From positions 1 to 64,000 of the forward strand of contig CAJNCJ010000008.1 in the NCBI GenBank assembly GCA_905221235.1: a stretch of 64,000 bases of DNA, written 5' to 3'. Positions 34,401 to 45,194 of the stretch are shown here, in pieces (within the stretch, counting starts at the first letter, position 1; each line of letters opens with the position of its first letter). The translations under genes were made by a program, and so were the position numbers. A model generated the notes under the pieces. The model saw only the letters and a list, made by a program, of their open reading frames with translations. It did not search any database and was not told the DNA's origin. Origin of the DNA: a bacterium (GTDB lineage: Bacteria; Bacillota; Bacilli; Lactobacillales; Streptococcaceae).

Positions 34401-34467
34401 CATTTGGGAGGTAGATAGGCGCATTTGGGAAGGAAGTCCAGTTTTTGTTTGGGAATTGGGGTAAGAT
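34401..34467 (+). promoter_or_regulatory. ComE binding repeat and -10 of comAB
   Basis: CATTTGGGA at 34401-34409 and again at 34422-34430, a 21-bp period, with TAAGAT (34462-34467) as -10. This is the known architecture of early competence promoters. Confidence 0.85.
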
Positions 34468-34505
34468 AGGTATTATCAGATGAGTTTAGGAAAAAGGAGA
34501 TGAAT

Positions 34506-36659
34506 ATGAAATTTGGGAAACGTCACTATCGTCCGCAGGTGGATCAGATGGACTGCGGTGTAGCTTCATTAGCCATGGTTTTTGGCTACTATGGTAGTTA
34601 CTATTCTTTGGCTCACTTGCGTGAATTAGCCAAGACGACCATGGATGGGACGACGGCTTTGGGCTTGGTCAAGGTGGCAGAGGAGATTGGCTTTGAGACG
34701 CGAGCTATTAAGGCGGATATGACGCTCTTTGACTTGCCAGATTTGACCTTTCCTTTTGTTGCTCATGTACTTAAGGAAGGGAAATTGCTCCACTACTATG
34801 TGGTGACTGGGCAGGACAAGGACAGCATTCATATTGCCGATCCAGATCCTGGGGTGAAATTGACAAAACTGCCACGTGAGCGTTTTGCGGAAGAATGGAC
34901 AGGAGTGACTCTGTTTATGGCACCTAGTCCAGACTACAAGCCTCATAAGGATCAAAAGAATGGCCTTCTTTCTTTTATCCCTATATTAGTGAAACAGCGT
35001 GGTTTGATTGCTAATATCGTTTTGGCAACACTCTTGGTCACCGTGATTAACATTGTGGGTTCTTATTATCTGCAGTCTATCATTGATACCTATGTGCCAG
35101 ATCAGATGCGTTCGACGCTGGGGATTATTTCTATTGGGCTGGTAATTGTCTACATCCTTCAGCAGGTCTTGTCTTACGCTCAGGAGTATCTCTTGCTTGT
35201 TTTGGGGCAACGCTTGTCGATTGATGTGATTTTATCCTACATCAAGCATGTGTTTCACCTGCCTATGTCTTTCTTTGCGACACGCAGAACAGGGGAAATC
35301 GTGTCTCGTTTTACGGATGCTAACAGTATCATTGACGCGCTGGCTTCGACCATTCTTTCGATTTTCCTAGATGTGTCAACGGTTGTCATTATTTCTCTTG
35401 TTTTATTTTCACAAAATACCAATCTCTTTTTCATGACTTTATTGGCACTTCCTATCTACACAGTGATTATTTTTGCTTTTATGAAGCCGTTTGAAAAGAT
35501 GAATCGGGATACCATGGAAGCCAATGCGGTTCTGTCTTCTTCTATCATCGAGGACATCAACGGTATTGAGACCATTAAGTCCTTGACTAGTGAGAGTCAG
35601 CGTTACCAAAAGATTGATAAGGAATTTGTGGATTATCTGAAGAAATCCTTTACCTATAGTCGGGCAGAGAGTCAGCAAAAGGCTCTGAAAAAAGTTGCCC
35701 ATCTCTTGCTCAATGTCGGCATTCTCTGGATGGGGGCTGTTCTGGTTATGGATGGCAAGATGAGTTTGGGGCAGTTGATTACCTATAATACCTTGCTGGT
35801 TTACTTTACCAATCCTTTGGAAAATATCATCAATCTGCAAACTAAGCTTCAGACAGCGCAGGTTGCCAATAATCGTCTAAATGAAGTGTATCTGGTAGCT
35901 TCTGAGTTTGAGGAGAAGAAAACGGTTGAGGATTTGAGCTTGATGAAGGGAGAGATGACCTTCAAACAGGTTTCTTACAAGTATGGCTATGGTCGAGACG
36001 TCTTGTCGGATATCAATTTGACCATTCCCCAAGGTTCTAAGGTGGCTTTTGTGGGGATTTCAGGGTCAGGTAAGACGACTTTGGCCAAGATGATGGTTAA
36101 TTTTTACGATCCAAGTCAGGGAGAGATTAGTCTGGGTGGTGTCAATCTCAATCAGATTGATAAAAAGGCCTTGCGCCAGTATATCAACTATCTGCCTCAA
36201 CAGCCTTATGTCTTTAACGGGACGATTTTGGACAATCTTCTTTTGGGAGCCAAGGAGGGGACGACACAGGAAGATATCTTACGGGCGGTCGAGTTGGCGG
36301 AGATTCGAGAGGATATCGAGCGCATGCCCCTGAATTACCAGACAGAATTGACTTCGGATGGGGCAGGGATTTCAGGTGGACAACGTCAGAGAATTGCTTT
36401 GGCGCGTGCTCTCTTGACAGATGCGCCGGTCTTGATTTTGGATGAGGCGACCAGCAGTTTGGATATTCTGACAGAGAAGCGGATTGTTGATAATCTCATG
36501 GCTTTAGATAAGACCTTGATTTTCATCGCCCACCGCTTGACCATTGCTGAGCGGACAGAGAAGGTTGTTGTCTTGGATCAGGGCAAGATTGTTGAAGAAG
36601 GAAATCATGCTGATTTGCTTGCACAGGGTGGCTTCTACGCCCATTTGGTGAATAGCTAG
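34506..36659 (+). CDS. comA: Competence peptide exporter ComA (peptidase-ABC transporter)
   Basis: A 717-residue membrane protein that cleaves double-glycine leaders and exports competence-stimulating peptide and related bacteriocins with ComB. The N-terminal C39 peptidase has C17 (QMDCGVASL) and His/Asp in LLHYYVV and IADPDPG. A six-span ABC domain follows, then the ATPase with GISGSGKTT, SGGQRQR and ILDEATSSLD. AAGGAG 6 nt before ATG 34506 selects this start. ComE-controlled, followed by comB. Confidence 0.97.
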   Translation: MKFGKRHYRPQVDQMDCGVASLAMVFGYYGSYYSLAHLRELAKTTMDGTTALGLVKVAEEIGFETRAIKADMTLFDLPDLTFPFVAHVLKEGKLLHYYVVTGQDKDSIHIADPDPGVKLTKLPRERFAEEWTGVTLFMAPSPDYKPHKDQKNGLLSFIPILVKQRGLIANIVLATLLVTVINIVGSYYLQSIIDTYVPDQMRSTLGIISIGLVIVYILQQVLSYAQEYLLLVLGQRLSIDVILSYIKHVFHLPMSFFATRRTGEIVSRFTDANSIIDALASTILSIFLDVSTVVIISLVLFSQNTNLFFMTLLALPIYTVIIFAFMKPFEKMNRDTMEANAVLSSSIIEDINGIETIKSLTSESQRYQKIDKEFVDYLKKSFTYSRAESQQKALKKVAHLLLNVGILWMGAVLVMDGKMSLGQLITYNTLLVYFTNPLENIINLQTKLQTAQVANNRLNEVYLVASEFEEKKTVEDLSLMKGEMTFKQVSYKYGYGRDVLSDINLTIPQGSKVAFVGISGSGKTTLAKMMVNFYDPSQGEISLGGVNLNQIDKKALRQYINYLPQQPYVFNGTILDNLLLGAKEGTTQEDILRAVELAEIREDIERMPLNYQTELTSDGAGISGGQRQRIALARALLTDAPVLILDEATSSLDILTEKRIVDNLMALDKTLIFIAHRLTIAERTEKVVVLDQGKIVEEGNHADLLAQGGFYAHLVNS

Positions 36660-36671
36660 AAAGAGGAGAGG

Positions 36672-38021
36672 ATGAAACCAGAATTTTTAGAAAGTGCGGA
36701 GTTTTATAATCGTCGTTACCATAATTTTTCCAGTCGGGTGATTGTACCCATGTCCCTTCTGCTCGTGTTTTTACTTGGCTTTGCAATATTTGCAGAGAAG
36801 GAGATGAGTTTGTCAACAAGAGCTACTGTTGAGCCTAGTCGTATCCTTTCAAATATCCAGTCAACTAGCAACAATCGCATTCTTGTCAATCATTTGGAAG
36901 AAAATAAGCTGGTTAAGAAGGGGGATCTCTTGGTTCAATATCAGGAAGGGGCAGAAGGTGTTCAAGCGGAGGCTTATGCTAGTCAGTTGGACATGCTTAA
37001 GGATCAAAAAAAGCAATTGGAGTATTTGCAAAAGAGCTTGCAAGAAGGAGAGAACCACTTTCCAGAGGAGGATAAGTTTGGCTACCAGGCCACCTTTCGC
37101 GACTACATCAGCCAAGCAGGCAGTCTTAGGGCTAGTACATCGCAACAAAATGAGACCATCGCGTCCCAGAATGCAGCAGCTAGCCAAACCCAAGCTGAAA
37201 TCGGCAACCTCATCAGCCAAACAGAGGCTAAAATTCGCGATTACCAGACAGCTAAATCAGCTATTGAAACAGGTGCTTCCTTGGCCAGTCAGAATCTAGC
37301 TTACTCTTTCTACCAGTCCTACAAGTCTCAGGGTGAGGAAAATCTCCAAACTAAGGCCCAGGCTGTTGCGCAGGTTGAAGCACAGCTTTCTCAGTTAGAA
37401 TCCAGTCTTGCTACTTACCGTGTTCAGTATGCAGGTTCAGGTAGCCAGCAAGCCTATGCGTCTGGTTTAGGCAGTCAATTGGAATCCCTCAAATCACAAC
37501 ACTTGGCAAAGGTTGGTCAGGAATTGACTCTTTTAGACCAGAAAATCTTGGAGGCAGAGTCAGGTAAGAAGGTGCAGGGAAATCTTTTAGATAAGGGGAA
37601 AATTACGGCCAGTGAGGATGGGGTGCTTCATCTTAATCCTGAGACTAGTGATTCTACGATGGTAGCAGAAGGTTCTCTACTAGCCCAACTCTATCCGTCC
37701 TTGGAAAAAGAAGGGAAAGCCAAACTTACAGCCTATCTTAGTTCAAAAGATGTAGTAAGAGTCAAGATTGGGGATTCTGTTCGTTATACTACGACTCATG
37801 ATGCCAAGAATCAAATTTTCCTAGATTCTACCATTACCAGTATAGATGCGACAGCTACCAAGACTGAAAAAGGGAATTTCTTTAAAATCGAGGCGGAGAC
37901 TAATCTAACTTCTGAGCAGGCTGAAAAACTTCGGTACGGGGTGGAAGGTCGCCTACAGATGATTACAGGTAAGAAAAGTTATCTGCGCTATTATTTGGAT
38001 CAATTTTTGAACAAAGAGTAA
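36672..38021 (+). CDS. comB: Competence exporter accessory protein ComB
   Basis: A 449-residue membrane-fusion-type partner of ComA. It has one N-terminal membrane span (about 24-42), then a long Gln/Ala/Ser-rich coiled-coil region (about 95-290) and a C-terminal beta domain. AGAGGAGAGG precedes the start, 12 nt after comA. The two act together in peptide secretion. Confidence 0.95.
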   Translation: MKPEFLESAEFYNRRYHNFSSRVIVPMSLLLVFLLGFAIFAEKEMSLSTRATVEPSRILSNIQSTSNNRILVNHLEENKLVKKGDLLVQYQEGAEGVQAEAYASQLDMLKDQKKQLEYLQKSLQEGENHFPEEDKFGYQATFRDYISQAGSLRASTSQQNETIASQNAAASQTQAEIGNLISQTEAKIRDYQTAKSAIETGASLASQNLAYSFYQSYKSQGEENLQTKAQAVAQVEAQLSQLESSLATYRVQYAGSGSQQAYASGLGSQLESLKSQHLAKVGQELTLLDQKILEAESGKKVQGNLLDKGKITASEDGVLHLNPETSDSTMVAEGSLLAQLYPSLEKEGKAKLTAYLSSKDVVRVKIGDSVRYTTTHDAKNQIFLDSTITSIDATATKTEKGNFFKIEAETNLTSEQAEKLRYGVEGRLQMITGKKSYLRYYLDQFLNKE

Positions 38022-38052
38022 TGTTCGTGTTTTTAGAGTTAAATGATTTTAA

Positions 38053-38088
38053 AACTGTGAGAAAGATACTTCTTGCAGTTTTTTCTTT
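38053..38088 (+). terminator. comAB terminator
   Basis: AAAACTG ... CAGTTTTTTC hairpin with an inner GAGAAA/TTCTT stem. Confidence 0.7.
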
Positions 38089-38113
38089 ACGATTCTTGCC
38101 TTGTATTTGCTAT

Positions 38114-38158
38114 TTATTCGGTTAAATTCTTGTATTTTTAGGTTTTTTGTGGTAGAAT
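38114..38158 (+). promoter_or_regulatory. purC promoter region with PurBox-like site
   Basis: TTATTCGGTTAAA (38114-38126) resembles a reversed PurBox (AWWGTTCGGWWWT) with a mismatch. TGTGGTAGAAT (-10 at 38153-38158) is an extended -10. It drives the main pur operon. Confidence 0.5.
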
Positions 38159-38190
38159 GTGCTCAAGTAAAACGAAAGGCGAACTTTAAA

Positions 38191-38898
38191 ATGTCAAAAC
38201 AACTGATCTATTCGGGAAAAGCTAAAGATATCTATACAACTGAGGATGAAAATCTTATTATTTCAACTTACAAGGACCAGGCGACTGCTTTCAATGGTGT
38301 CAAGAAGGAGCAGATTGCGGGTAAGGGAGTATTGAATAATCAGATTTCATCTTTTATTTTTGAGAAATTAAATGAGGCGGGTGTGGCGACTCACTTTGTG
38401 GAGAAACTTTCAGACACAGAACAACTTAATAAAAAGGTGGAAATCATTCCTTTAGAAGTCGTGCTTCGCAACTACACTGCTGGTTCCTTTTCAAAACGTT
38501 TTGGCGTTGGTGAAGGAATCGCCTTGGAGACTCCGATTGTCGAATTTTACTACAAAAATGATGATTTGGATGATCCATTCATCAATGATGAGCATGTGAA
38601 ATTCCTACAGATTGCGGATGACCAGCAGATTGCTTACTTAAAAGAAGAAACCCGTCGTATCAATGAACTCTTGAAGGCTTGGTTTGCTGAGATTGGTCTC
38701 AAATTGATTGACTTTAAGCTAGAATTCGGTTTTGACAAAGATGGCAAGATTATCTTAGCGGACGAATTTTCACCAGATAACTGCCGTTTGTGGGATGCAG
38801 AGGGCAACCACATGGACAAGGATGTTTTCCGTCGAGGCTTGGGAGAACTGACAGATGTTTACGAAGTTGTCTGGGAAAAGTTGCAGGGATTGAAATAA
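38191..38898 (+). CDS. purC: SAICAR synthase PurC
   Basis: A 235-residue enzyme adding aspartate to CAIR in purine synthesis. It starts [13 protein letters not shown] and contains [16 protein letters not shown] and [17 protein letters not shown] 38191 gives the family length; the frame extends upstream without support. It is the first gene of purCLFMN-vanZ-purH. Confidence 0.95.
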   Translation: MSKQLIYSGKAKDIYTTEDENLIISTYKDQATAFNGVKKEQIAGKGVLNNQISSFIFEKLNEAGVATHFVEKLSDTEQLNKKVEIIPLEVVLRNYTAGSFSKRFGVGEGIALETPIVEFYYKNDDLDDPFINDEHVKFLQIADDQQIAYLKEETRRINELLKAWFAEIGLKLIDFKLEFGFDKDGKIILADEFSPDNCRLWDAEGNHMDKDVFRRGLGELTDVYEVVWEKLQGLK

Positions 38899-38905
38899 CA
38901 ACCTA

Positions 38906-38940
38906 GAAGTCGTTTGGGAATATTGCAAGAGCTGAAATAA
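38906..38940 (+). pseudogene. Duplicated 3' end of purC
   Basis: This 35-nt stretch repeats the last 36 nt of purC with several substitutions and a one-base loss, ending in the same GAAATAA. It is a small tandem duplication scar. Confidence 0.6.
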
Positions 38941-38954
38941 AGGAATAAGAATTG

Positions 38955-41900
38955 ATGGATAAACGTATTTTTGTAGAGAAAAAGGCTGATTTTCAGGTCA
39001 AGTCAGAGAGTTTGGTAAGGGAGCTCCAGCATAATTTGGGACTTTCAAGCTTGAAAAGTATTCGCATTGTGCAAGTTTATGATGTCTTTGATTTGGCAGA
39101 GGACTTGTTTGTACCTGCAGAGAAACACATCTTCTCTGAGCAGGTGACAGACCATGTCTTGGACGAATCGACTGTGCAGGCGGATCTGGACAACTATGCT
39201 TTCTTTGCCATTGAAAGTCTACCAGGACAGTTTGACCAACGCGCGGCTTCTTCACAGGAAGCCTTGCTTTTGCTGGGAAGTTCGAGTGACGTGACGGTCA
39301 ACACAGCCCAACTTTACTTGGTCAATAAAGATATTGATGCGATGGAGTTAGAAGCAGTCAAAAACTACCTGCTCAATCCAGTTGATTCTCGTTTCAAGGA
39401 CATCTCGACTGGGATTGCCAAGCAGGAATTTTCAGAGTCAGACAAGACTATTCCCAAATTGACTTTCTTTGAAAGCTATACAGCAGAAGACTTTGCCCGC
39501 TACAAGGCCGAGCAAGGGATGGCTATGGAAGTGGATGATTTGCTCTTTATCCAAGACTACTTCAAGTCAATCGGGCGCGTGCCAACTGAGACTGAACTCA
39601 AAGTTTTGGACACTTACTGGTCTGACCACTGCCGTCACACAACATTCGAGACTGAGTTGAAAAACATTGATTTTTCAGCTTCTAAATTCCAAAAGCAATT
39701 GCAGTCAACCTATGACAAGTATATTGCCATGCGTGATGAGTTGGGGCGTTCTGAAAAAGCGCAAACCTTGATGGATATGGCGACTATTTTCGGTCGTTAT
39801 GAGCGTGCTAATGGACGTTTGGATGATATGGAAGTGTCAGACGAAATCAATGCTTGCTCAGTAGAAATCGAAGTGGATGTTGATGGTGTGAAAGAGCCAT
39901 GGCTCCTAATGTTCAAGAATGAAACTCACAACCACCCAACGGAAATTGAGCCATTTGGTGGAGCGGCTACTTGTATCGGTGGTGCTATTCGTGACCCATT
40001 GTCAGGTCGCTCATATGTCTACCAAGCCATGCGCATCTCAGGTGCTGGTGATATTACAGCACCGATTTCGGAAACTCGCGCTGGGAAATTGCCACAACAG
40101 GTTATTTCTAAAACAGCGGCTCATGGTTATTCTTCATATGGTAACCAGATTGGTCTGGCGACGACTTATGTTCGTGAGTACTTCCACCCAGGCTTTGTAG
40201 CTAAACGCATGGAGCTAGGTGCTGTTGTCGGAGCGGCTCCAAAGGGCAATGTAGTCCGTGAAAAACCGGAAGCCGGTGACGTGATTATCTTGCTCGGTGG
40301 TAAGACTGGACGTGATGGTGTCGGTGGTGCGACAGGCTCTTCTAAGGTTCAAACGGTTGAGTCTGTGGAGACTGCTGGTGCTGAGGTTCAAAAGGGGAAT
40401 GCCATCGAAGAGCGCAAGATTCAACGTCTTTTCCGTAATGGGGACGTGACACGCCTTATCAAGAAATCCAACGACTTTGGGGCAGGCGGTGTCTGTGTAG
40501 CTATCGGTGAATTGGCAGACAGCCTTGAAATCGACCTTAATAAAGTGCCTCTTAAATACCAAGGCTTGAATGGTACAGAAATTGCTATCTCTGAATCACA
40601 AGAACGGATGGCAGTCGTGGTTCGTCCTGAGGATGTAGATGCCTTCGTTGCCGAATGTAACAAAGAAAATATTGATGCTGTTGTGGTGGCGACAGTAACT
40701 GAAAAACCAAATCTAGTCATGCACTGGAATGGTGAAACCATTGTAGACTTGGAACGTCGTTTCCTTGATACAAATGGTGTGCGCGTGGTCGTTGATGCCA
40801 AGGTTGTGGACAAGGATATCAAGCTCCCAGAAGAACGTACAACAAGCGCTGACACACTTGAAGCAGATACCCTTGCGGTTCTATCTAACCTCAACCATGC
40901 GAGTCAAAAAGGCTTGCAGACCATCTTTGATTGCTCTGTTGGTCGTTCAACGGTCAATCACCCACTTGGTGGTCGTTACCAACTCACACCAACTGAGGCA
41001 TCTGTGCAGAAATTGCCAGTTCAACACGGTGTGACTCATACTGCGTCGGTCATGGCCCAAGGATTCAATCCATATGTGGCAGAATGGTCTCCATATCACG
41101 GTGCTGCCTATGCGGTTATCGAAGCAACTGCTCGTTTGGTGGCTACAGGTGCAAACTGGTCTAAGGCTCGTTTCTCATACCAAGAATATTTTGAGCGCAT
41201 GGACAAACAGGCAGAGCGTTTCGGTCAGCCAGTAGCCGCCCTTCTAGGCTCTATCGAAGCACAAATCCAACTTGGCTTGCCATCTATCGGTGGTAAGGAT
41301 TCTATGTCTGGGACCTTTGAAGAATTGACCGTACCGCCAACCTTGGTCGCTTTTGGAGTGACGACGGCAGATAGCCGGAAGGTGCTCTCTCCTGAGTTCA
41401 AGACTACTGGTGAAAACATCTACTACATCCCAGGGCAAGCCCTCTCTGCAGAGATTGATTTTGACTTGATTAAGAAAAATTTTGCTCAGTTTGAAGACAT
41501 CCAAGCTGGCCACAAAGTGACATCTGCGTCAGCTGTTAAATACGGTGGTGTGGTTGAAAGCTTGGCTCTTGCTACCTTTGGGAACCATATCGGTGCAGAG
41601 GTAACCTTGCCTGAACTTGAGACAGCTTTGACAGCTCAATTGGGTGGATTTGTCTTCACATCTCCTGAAGAAATTGCTGAAGTAGAGAAAATCGGTCAAA
41701 CGAAAGCAGACTTTACACTCATTGTCAACGGTGTGAAGCTAGATGGACACAAGCTTGACAGTGCCTTCCAAGGAAAACTAGAAGAAGTTTACCCAACAGA
41801 ATTTGCCCAAGCCAAAGAACTGGACGAAGTTCCAGCTGTCGCTACTAATGCAGTCATCAAAGCCGAGGAAACTATTGAAAAACCAGTGGTTTACATCCCA

Positions 41901-42680
41901 GTTTTCCCAGGAACCAACTCAGAATATGACTCAGCTAAGGCCTTTGAAAAAGAAGGTGCCGAGGTTAACTTGGTGCCATTTGTGACCTTGAATGAAGATG
42001 CTATTGTTAAGTCAGTTGAAACTATGGTTGACAATATCGACAAGGCCAACATTCTCTTCTTTGCCGGTGGCTTCTCAGCTGCGGATGAGCCAGATGGTTC
42101 AGCCAAGTTTATTGTCAATATCCTTCTTAATGAAAAAGTGCGTGTAGCTATTGATAGCTTTATCGCTCGTGGTGGTTTAATTATTGGTATCTGTAATGGA
42201 TTCCAAGCCCTCGTCAAATCAGGTCTTCTTCCATATGGTAACTTTGAAGATGCAAGTAGCACTAGTCCAACCCTCTTTTACAATGATGCCAACCAGCACG
42301 TAGCTAAGATGGTGGAAACTCGGATTGCCAATACCAACTCACCATGGTTGACTGGCGTGCAAGTGGGGGATATCCACGCTATTCCTGTTTCGCACGGTGA
42401 AGGGAAATTTGTCGTGACGGCTGAGGAATTTGCAGAGCTCCGTGACAATGGACAAATTTTCAGCCAATACGTTGACTTTGACGGAAAACCAAGCATGGAT
42501 TCTAAGTACAATCCAAATGGTTCTGTAAATGCCATCGAAGGAATTACTAGCAAGAACGGTCAAATCATCGGTAAGATGGGTCATTCAGAACGTTATGAAG
42601 ACGGTCTTTTCCAAAACATCCCAGGAAATAAAGACCAGTACCTATTCGCGTCAGCGGTGAGTTATTTCACAGGGAAATAA
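38955..42680 (+). CDS. purL: Phosphoribosylformylglycinamidine synthase PurL (single chain)
   Basis: A 1241-residue large-type FGAM synthase. It has ATP-binding synthetase halves (DHCRHTTFETEL, GGAATCIGGAIRDP, GVGGATGSSK) and a C-terminal glutaminase with catalytic Cys in GICNGFQALVKSG and HGEG. It converts FGAR to FGAM using glutamine. ATG 38955 follows AAGGAATAAG. purF follows after 12 nt. Confidence 0.96.
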   Translation: MDKRIFVEKKADFQVKSESLVRELQHNLGLSSLKSIRIVQVYDVFDLAEDLFVPAEKHIFSEQVTDHVLDESTVQADLDNYAFFAIESLPGQFDQRAASSQEALLLLGSSSDVTVNTAQLYLVNKDIDAMELEAVKNYLLNPVDSRFKDISTGIAKQEFSESDKTIPKLTFFESYTAEDFARYKAEQGMAMEVDDLLFIQDYFKSIGRVPTETELKVLDTYWSDHCRHTTFETELKNIDFSASKFQKQLQSTYDKYIAMRDELGRSEKAQTLMDMATIFGRYERANGRLDDMEVSDEINACSVEIEVDVDGVKEPWLLMFKNETHNHPTEIEPFGGAATCIGGAIRDPLSGRSYVYQAMRISGAGDITAPISETRAGKLPQQVISKTAAHGYSSYGNQIGLATTYVREYFHPGFVAKRMELGAVVGAAPKGNVVREKPEAGDVIILLGGKTGRDGVGGATGSSKVQTVESVETAGAEVQKGNAIEERKIQRLFRNGDVTRLIKKSNDFGAGGVCVAIGELADSLEIDLNKVPLKYQGLNGTEIAISESQERMAVVVRPEDVDAFVAECNKENIDAVVVATVTEKPNLVMHWNGETIVDLERRFLDTNGVRVVVDAKVVDKDIKLPEERTTSADTLEADTLAVLSNLNHASQKGLQTIFDCSVGRSTVNHPLGGRYQLTPTEASVQKLPVQHGVTHTASVMAQGFNPYVAEWSPYHGAAYAVIEATARLVATGANWSKARFSYQEYFERMDKQAERFGQPVAALLGSIEAQIQLGLPSIGGKDSMSGTFEELTVPPTLVAFGVTTADSRKVLSPEFKTTGENIYYIPGQALSAEIDFDLIKKNFAQFEDIQAGHKVTSASAVKYGGVVESLALATFGNHIGAEVTLPELETALTAQLGGFVFTSPEEIAEVEKIGQTKADFTLIVNGVKLDGHKLDSAFQGKLEEVYPTEFAQAKELDEVPAVATNAVIKAEETIEKPVVYIPVFPGTNSEYDSAKAFEKEGAEVNLVPFVTLNEDAIVKSVETMVDNIDKANILFFAGGFSAADEPDGSAKFIVNILLNEKVRVAIDSFIARGGLIIGICNGFQALVKSGLLPYGNFEDASSTSPTLFYNDANQHVAKMVETRIANTNSPWLTGVQVGDIHAIPVSHGEGKFVVTAEEFAELRDNGQIFSQYVDFDGKPSMDSKYNPNGSVNAIEGITSKNGQIIGKMGHSERYEDGLFQNIPGNKDQYLFASAVSYFTGK

Positions 42681-42692
42681 AAGGTATAAAAA

Positions 42693-44135
42693 ATGACATA
42701 CGAAGTAAAATCTCTTAATGAAGAATGTGGTGTTTTCGGTATCTGGGGTCATCCAGATGCTGCCAAATTGACCTATTTTGGTCTACACAGTCTTCAGCAC
42801 CGTGGTCAGGAGGGGGCAGGAATCCTCTCCAATGACCAAGGGAAACTAAAGCGCCATCGCGATATGGGGCTTCTATCAGAAGTCTTCAGAAATCCTGCTA
42901 ATTTGGATAAATTGACAGGAACTGGTGCGATTGGGCATGTTCGTTACGCGACTGCTGGCGAAGCTTCTGTAGATAACATTCAGCCCTTCCTCTTCCGTTT
43001 TCATGATATGCAGTTTGGCTTGGCTCATAATGGGAATCTGACCAATGCAGCCTCCCTCAAGAAAGAATTGGAAGATAGAGGAGCGATTTTCAGCGCGACT
43101 TCGGACTCGGAAATCTTAGCTCACCTCATTCGTCGCAGTCACAATCCGAGCTTGATGGGAAAAATCAAGGAAGCACTTAGTCTTGTCAAAGGTGGCTTTG
43201 CCTATATCTTGCTGTTTGAAGACAAGCTGATTGCTGCACTTGATCCTAATGGCTTCCGTCCGCTTTCTATCGGGAAAATGGCTAATGGAGCGGTGGTTGT
43301 TTCCTCTGAAACTTGCGCTTTTGAAGTCATTGGTGCTGAGTGGATTCGTGATTTGAAGCCAGGTGAGATTGTGATCATTGATGACAAGGGCATCCAGTAT
43401 GACAGCTATACAGATGATACCCAGTTGGCGATTTGCTCTATGGAGTATATCTATTTTGCCCGTCCTGACTCTAATATCCATGGTGTCAACATCCATACTG
43501 CACGTAAACGTATGGGGGCTCAATTGGCGCGTGAATTTAAGCATGAGGCAGATATCGTGGTCGGTGTGCCAAATTCTTCACTCAGCGCGGCCATGGGATT
43601 TGCAGAAGAATCTGGTCTGCCAAATGAAATGGGACTTATCAAAAATCAATACACGCAACGCACCTTTATCCAACCGACTCAAGAATTGCGGGAGCAAGGT
43701 GTGCGGATGAAACTATCTGCTGTTTCTGGTGTTGTTAAAGGCAAGCGTGTGGTTATGATTGATGACTCTATTGTACGTGGAACAACCTCTCGTCGTATCG
43801 TTCAGCTTTTGAAAGAGGCAGGGGCGACTGAGGTTCACGTTGCTATCGGGAGTCCAGCGCTAGCTTATCCATGTTTCTACGGGATTGATATCCAGACCCG
43901 TCAGGAACTGATTGCGGCTAATCATACGGTCGAAGAAACTCGCCAAATCATTGGGGCGGATAGCCTGACCTATCTTTCTGTTGAGGGATTGATTGATTCG
44001 ATTGGGATTGAAACAGATGCGCCAAATGGTGGTCTCTGTGTCGCTTACTTTGACGGTGACTACCCAACTCCTCTCTACGACTACGAAGAGGACTACCGTC
44101 GAAGTTTGGAAGAAAAGACTAGTTTTTACAAGTAG
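42693..44135 (+). CDS. purF: Amidophosphoribosyltransferase PurF
   Basis: A 480-residue enzyme for the first committed step, PRPP plus glutamine to phosphoribosylamine. The mature N-terminus is probably C12 (NEECGVFGIWG), after removal of a short propeptide, and acts in the glutaminase. The PRPP site is VVMIDDSIVRGTTSRR. It is in operon order between purL and purM. Confidence 0.96.
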   Translation: MTYEVKSLNEECGVFGIWGHPDAAKLTYFGLHSLQHRGQEGAGILSNDQGKLKRHRDMGLLSEVFRNPANLDKLTGTGAIGHVRYATAGEASVDNIQPFLFRFHDMQFGLAHNGNLTNAASLKKELEDRGAIFSATSDSEILAHLIRRSHNPSLMGKIKEALSLVKGGFAYILLFEDKLIAALDPNGFRPLSIGKMANGAVVVSSETCAFEVIGAEWIRDLKPGEIVIIDDKGIQYDSYTDDTQLAICSMEYIYFARPDSNIHGVNIHTARKRMGAQLAREFKHEADIVVGVPNSSLSAAMGFAEESGLPNEMGLIKNQYTQRTFIQPTQELREQGVRMKLSAVSGVVKGKRVVMIDDSIVRGTTSRRIVQLLKEAGATEVHVAIGSPALAYPCFYGIDIQTRQELIAANHTVEETRQIIGADSLTYLSVEGLIDSIGIETDAPNGGLCVAYFDGDYPTPLYDYEEDYRRSLEEKTSFYK

Positions 44136-44171
44136 GCGTCAGATTCTCCATTAAAGAAAAGGAAAAAACAA

Positions 44172-45194
44172 ATGACAAATAAGAATGCGTACGCTCAATC
44201 TGGTGTAGATGTTGAAGCGGGTTATGAAGTTGTTGAACGGATTAAAAAGCACGTGGCTCGTACGGAGCGTGCAGGTGTCATGGGAGCTCTTGGTGGCTTT
44301 GGTGGTATGTTTGACCTTTCAAAGACTGGGGTTAAAGAGCCTGTATTAATTTCAGGGACTGATGGTGTCGGAACCAAGCTCATGCTGGCTATCAAGTACG
44401 ACAAGCACGATACCATCGGTCAGGACTGTGTGGCCATGTGTGTCAATGATATCATCGCTGCGGGTGCGGAGCCCCTCTATTTCCTTGACTACGTAGCGAC
44501 AGGGAAGAATGAACCAGCTAAGCTAGAACAAGTTGTCGCTGGTGTAGCAGAAGGTTGTGTGCAGGCAGGCGCTGCCCTCATCGGTGGGGAAACTGCTGAA
44601 ATGCCTGGTATGTACGGCGAAGATGACTATGACTTGGCTGGCTTTGCGGTCGGTGTGGCTGAAAAATCTCAAATCATTGACGGTTCAAAGGTGGCAGAAG
44701 GAGATGTTCTTCTCGGACTTGCTTCAAGTGGGATTCATTCCAATGGTTACTCTCTCGTCCGTCGTGTCTTTGCGGATTACACAGGTGAGGAAATTTTGCC
44801 AGAATTGGAAGGTAAGCAACTCAAGGAAGTTCTTCTTGAGCCGACTCGTATCTATGTTAAGGCTGTTTTGCCACTCATCAAAGAAGGCTTGGTAAATGGT
44901 ATTGCCCACATCACAGGTGGTGGCTTTATTGAGAATATCCCTCGCATGTTTGCAGATGACCTAGCAGCTGAGATTGAGGAAGACAAGGTTCCCGTGCTTC
45001 CAATTTTCAAAGTCCTTGAAAAATATGGTAAAATCAAACATGAAGAAATGTTTGAAATCTTCAATATGGGTGTGGGACTCATGCTGGCAGTTAGCCCTGA
45101 AAATGTAAGTCGTGTCAAGGAATTGTTGGATGAACCAGTCTATGAAATTGGTCGCATCGTCAAGAAAGAAAACGAAAGTGTCATCATCAAATGA
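44172..45194 (+). CDS. purM: AIR synthetase PurM
   Basis: A 340-residue ATP-dependent cyclase turning FGAM into AIR. Signatures include [36 protein letters not shown] and the C-terminal [22 protein letters not shown] precedes the start. Its stop overlaps purN (ATGA). Confidence 0.96.
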   Translation: MTNKNAYAQSGVDVEAGYEVVERIKKHVARTERAGVMGALGGFGGMFDLSKTGVKEPVLISGTDGVGTKLMLAIKYDKHDTIGQDCVAMCVNDIIAAGAEPLYFLDYVATGKNEPAKLEQVVAGVAEGCVQAGAALIGGETAEMPGMYGEDDYDLAGFAVGVAEKSQIIDGSKVAEGDVLLGLASSGIHSNGYSLVRRVFADYTGEEILPELEGKQLKEVLLEPTRIYVKAVLPLIKEGLVNGIAHITGGGFIENIPRMFADDLAAEIEEDKVPVLPIFKVLEKYGKIKHEEMFEIFNMGVGLMLAVSPENVSRVKELLDEPVYEIGRIVKKENESVIIK

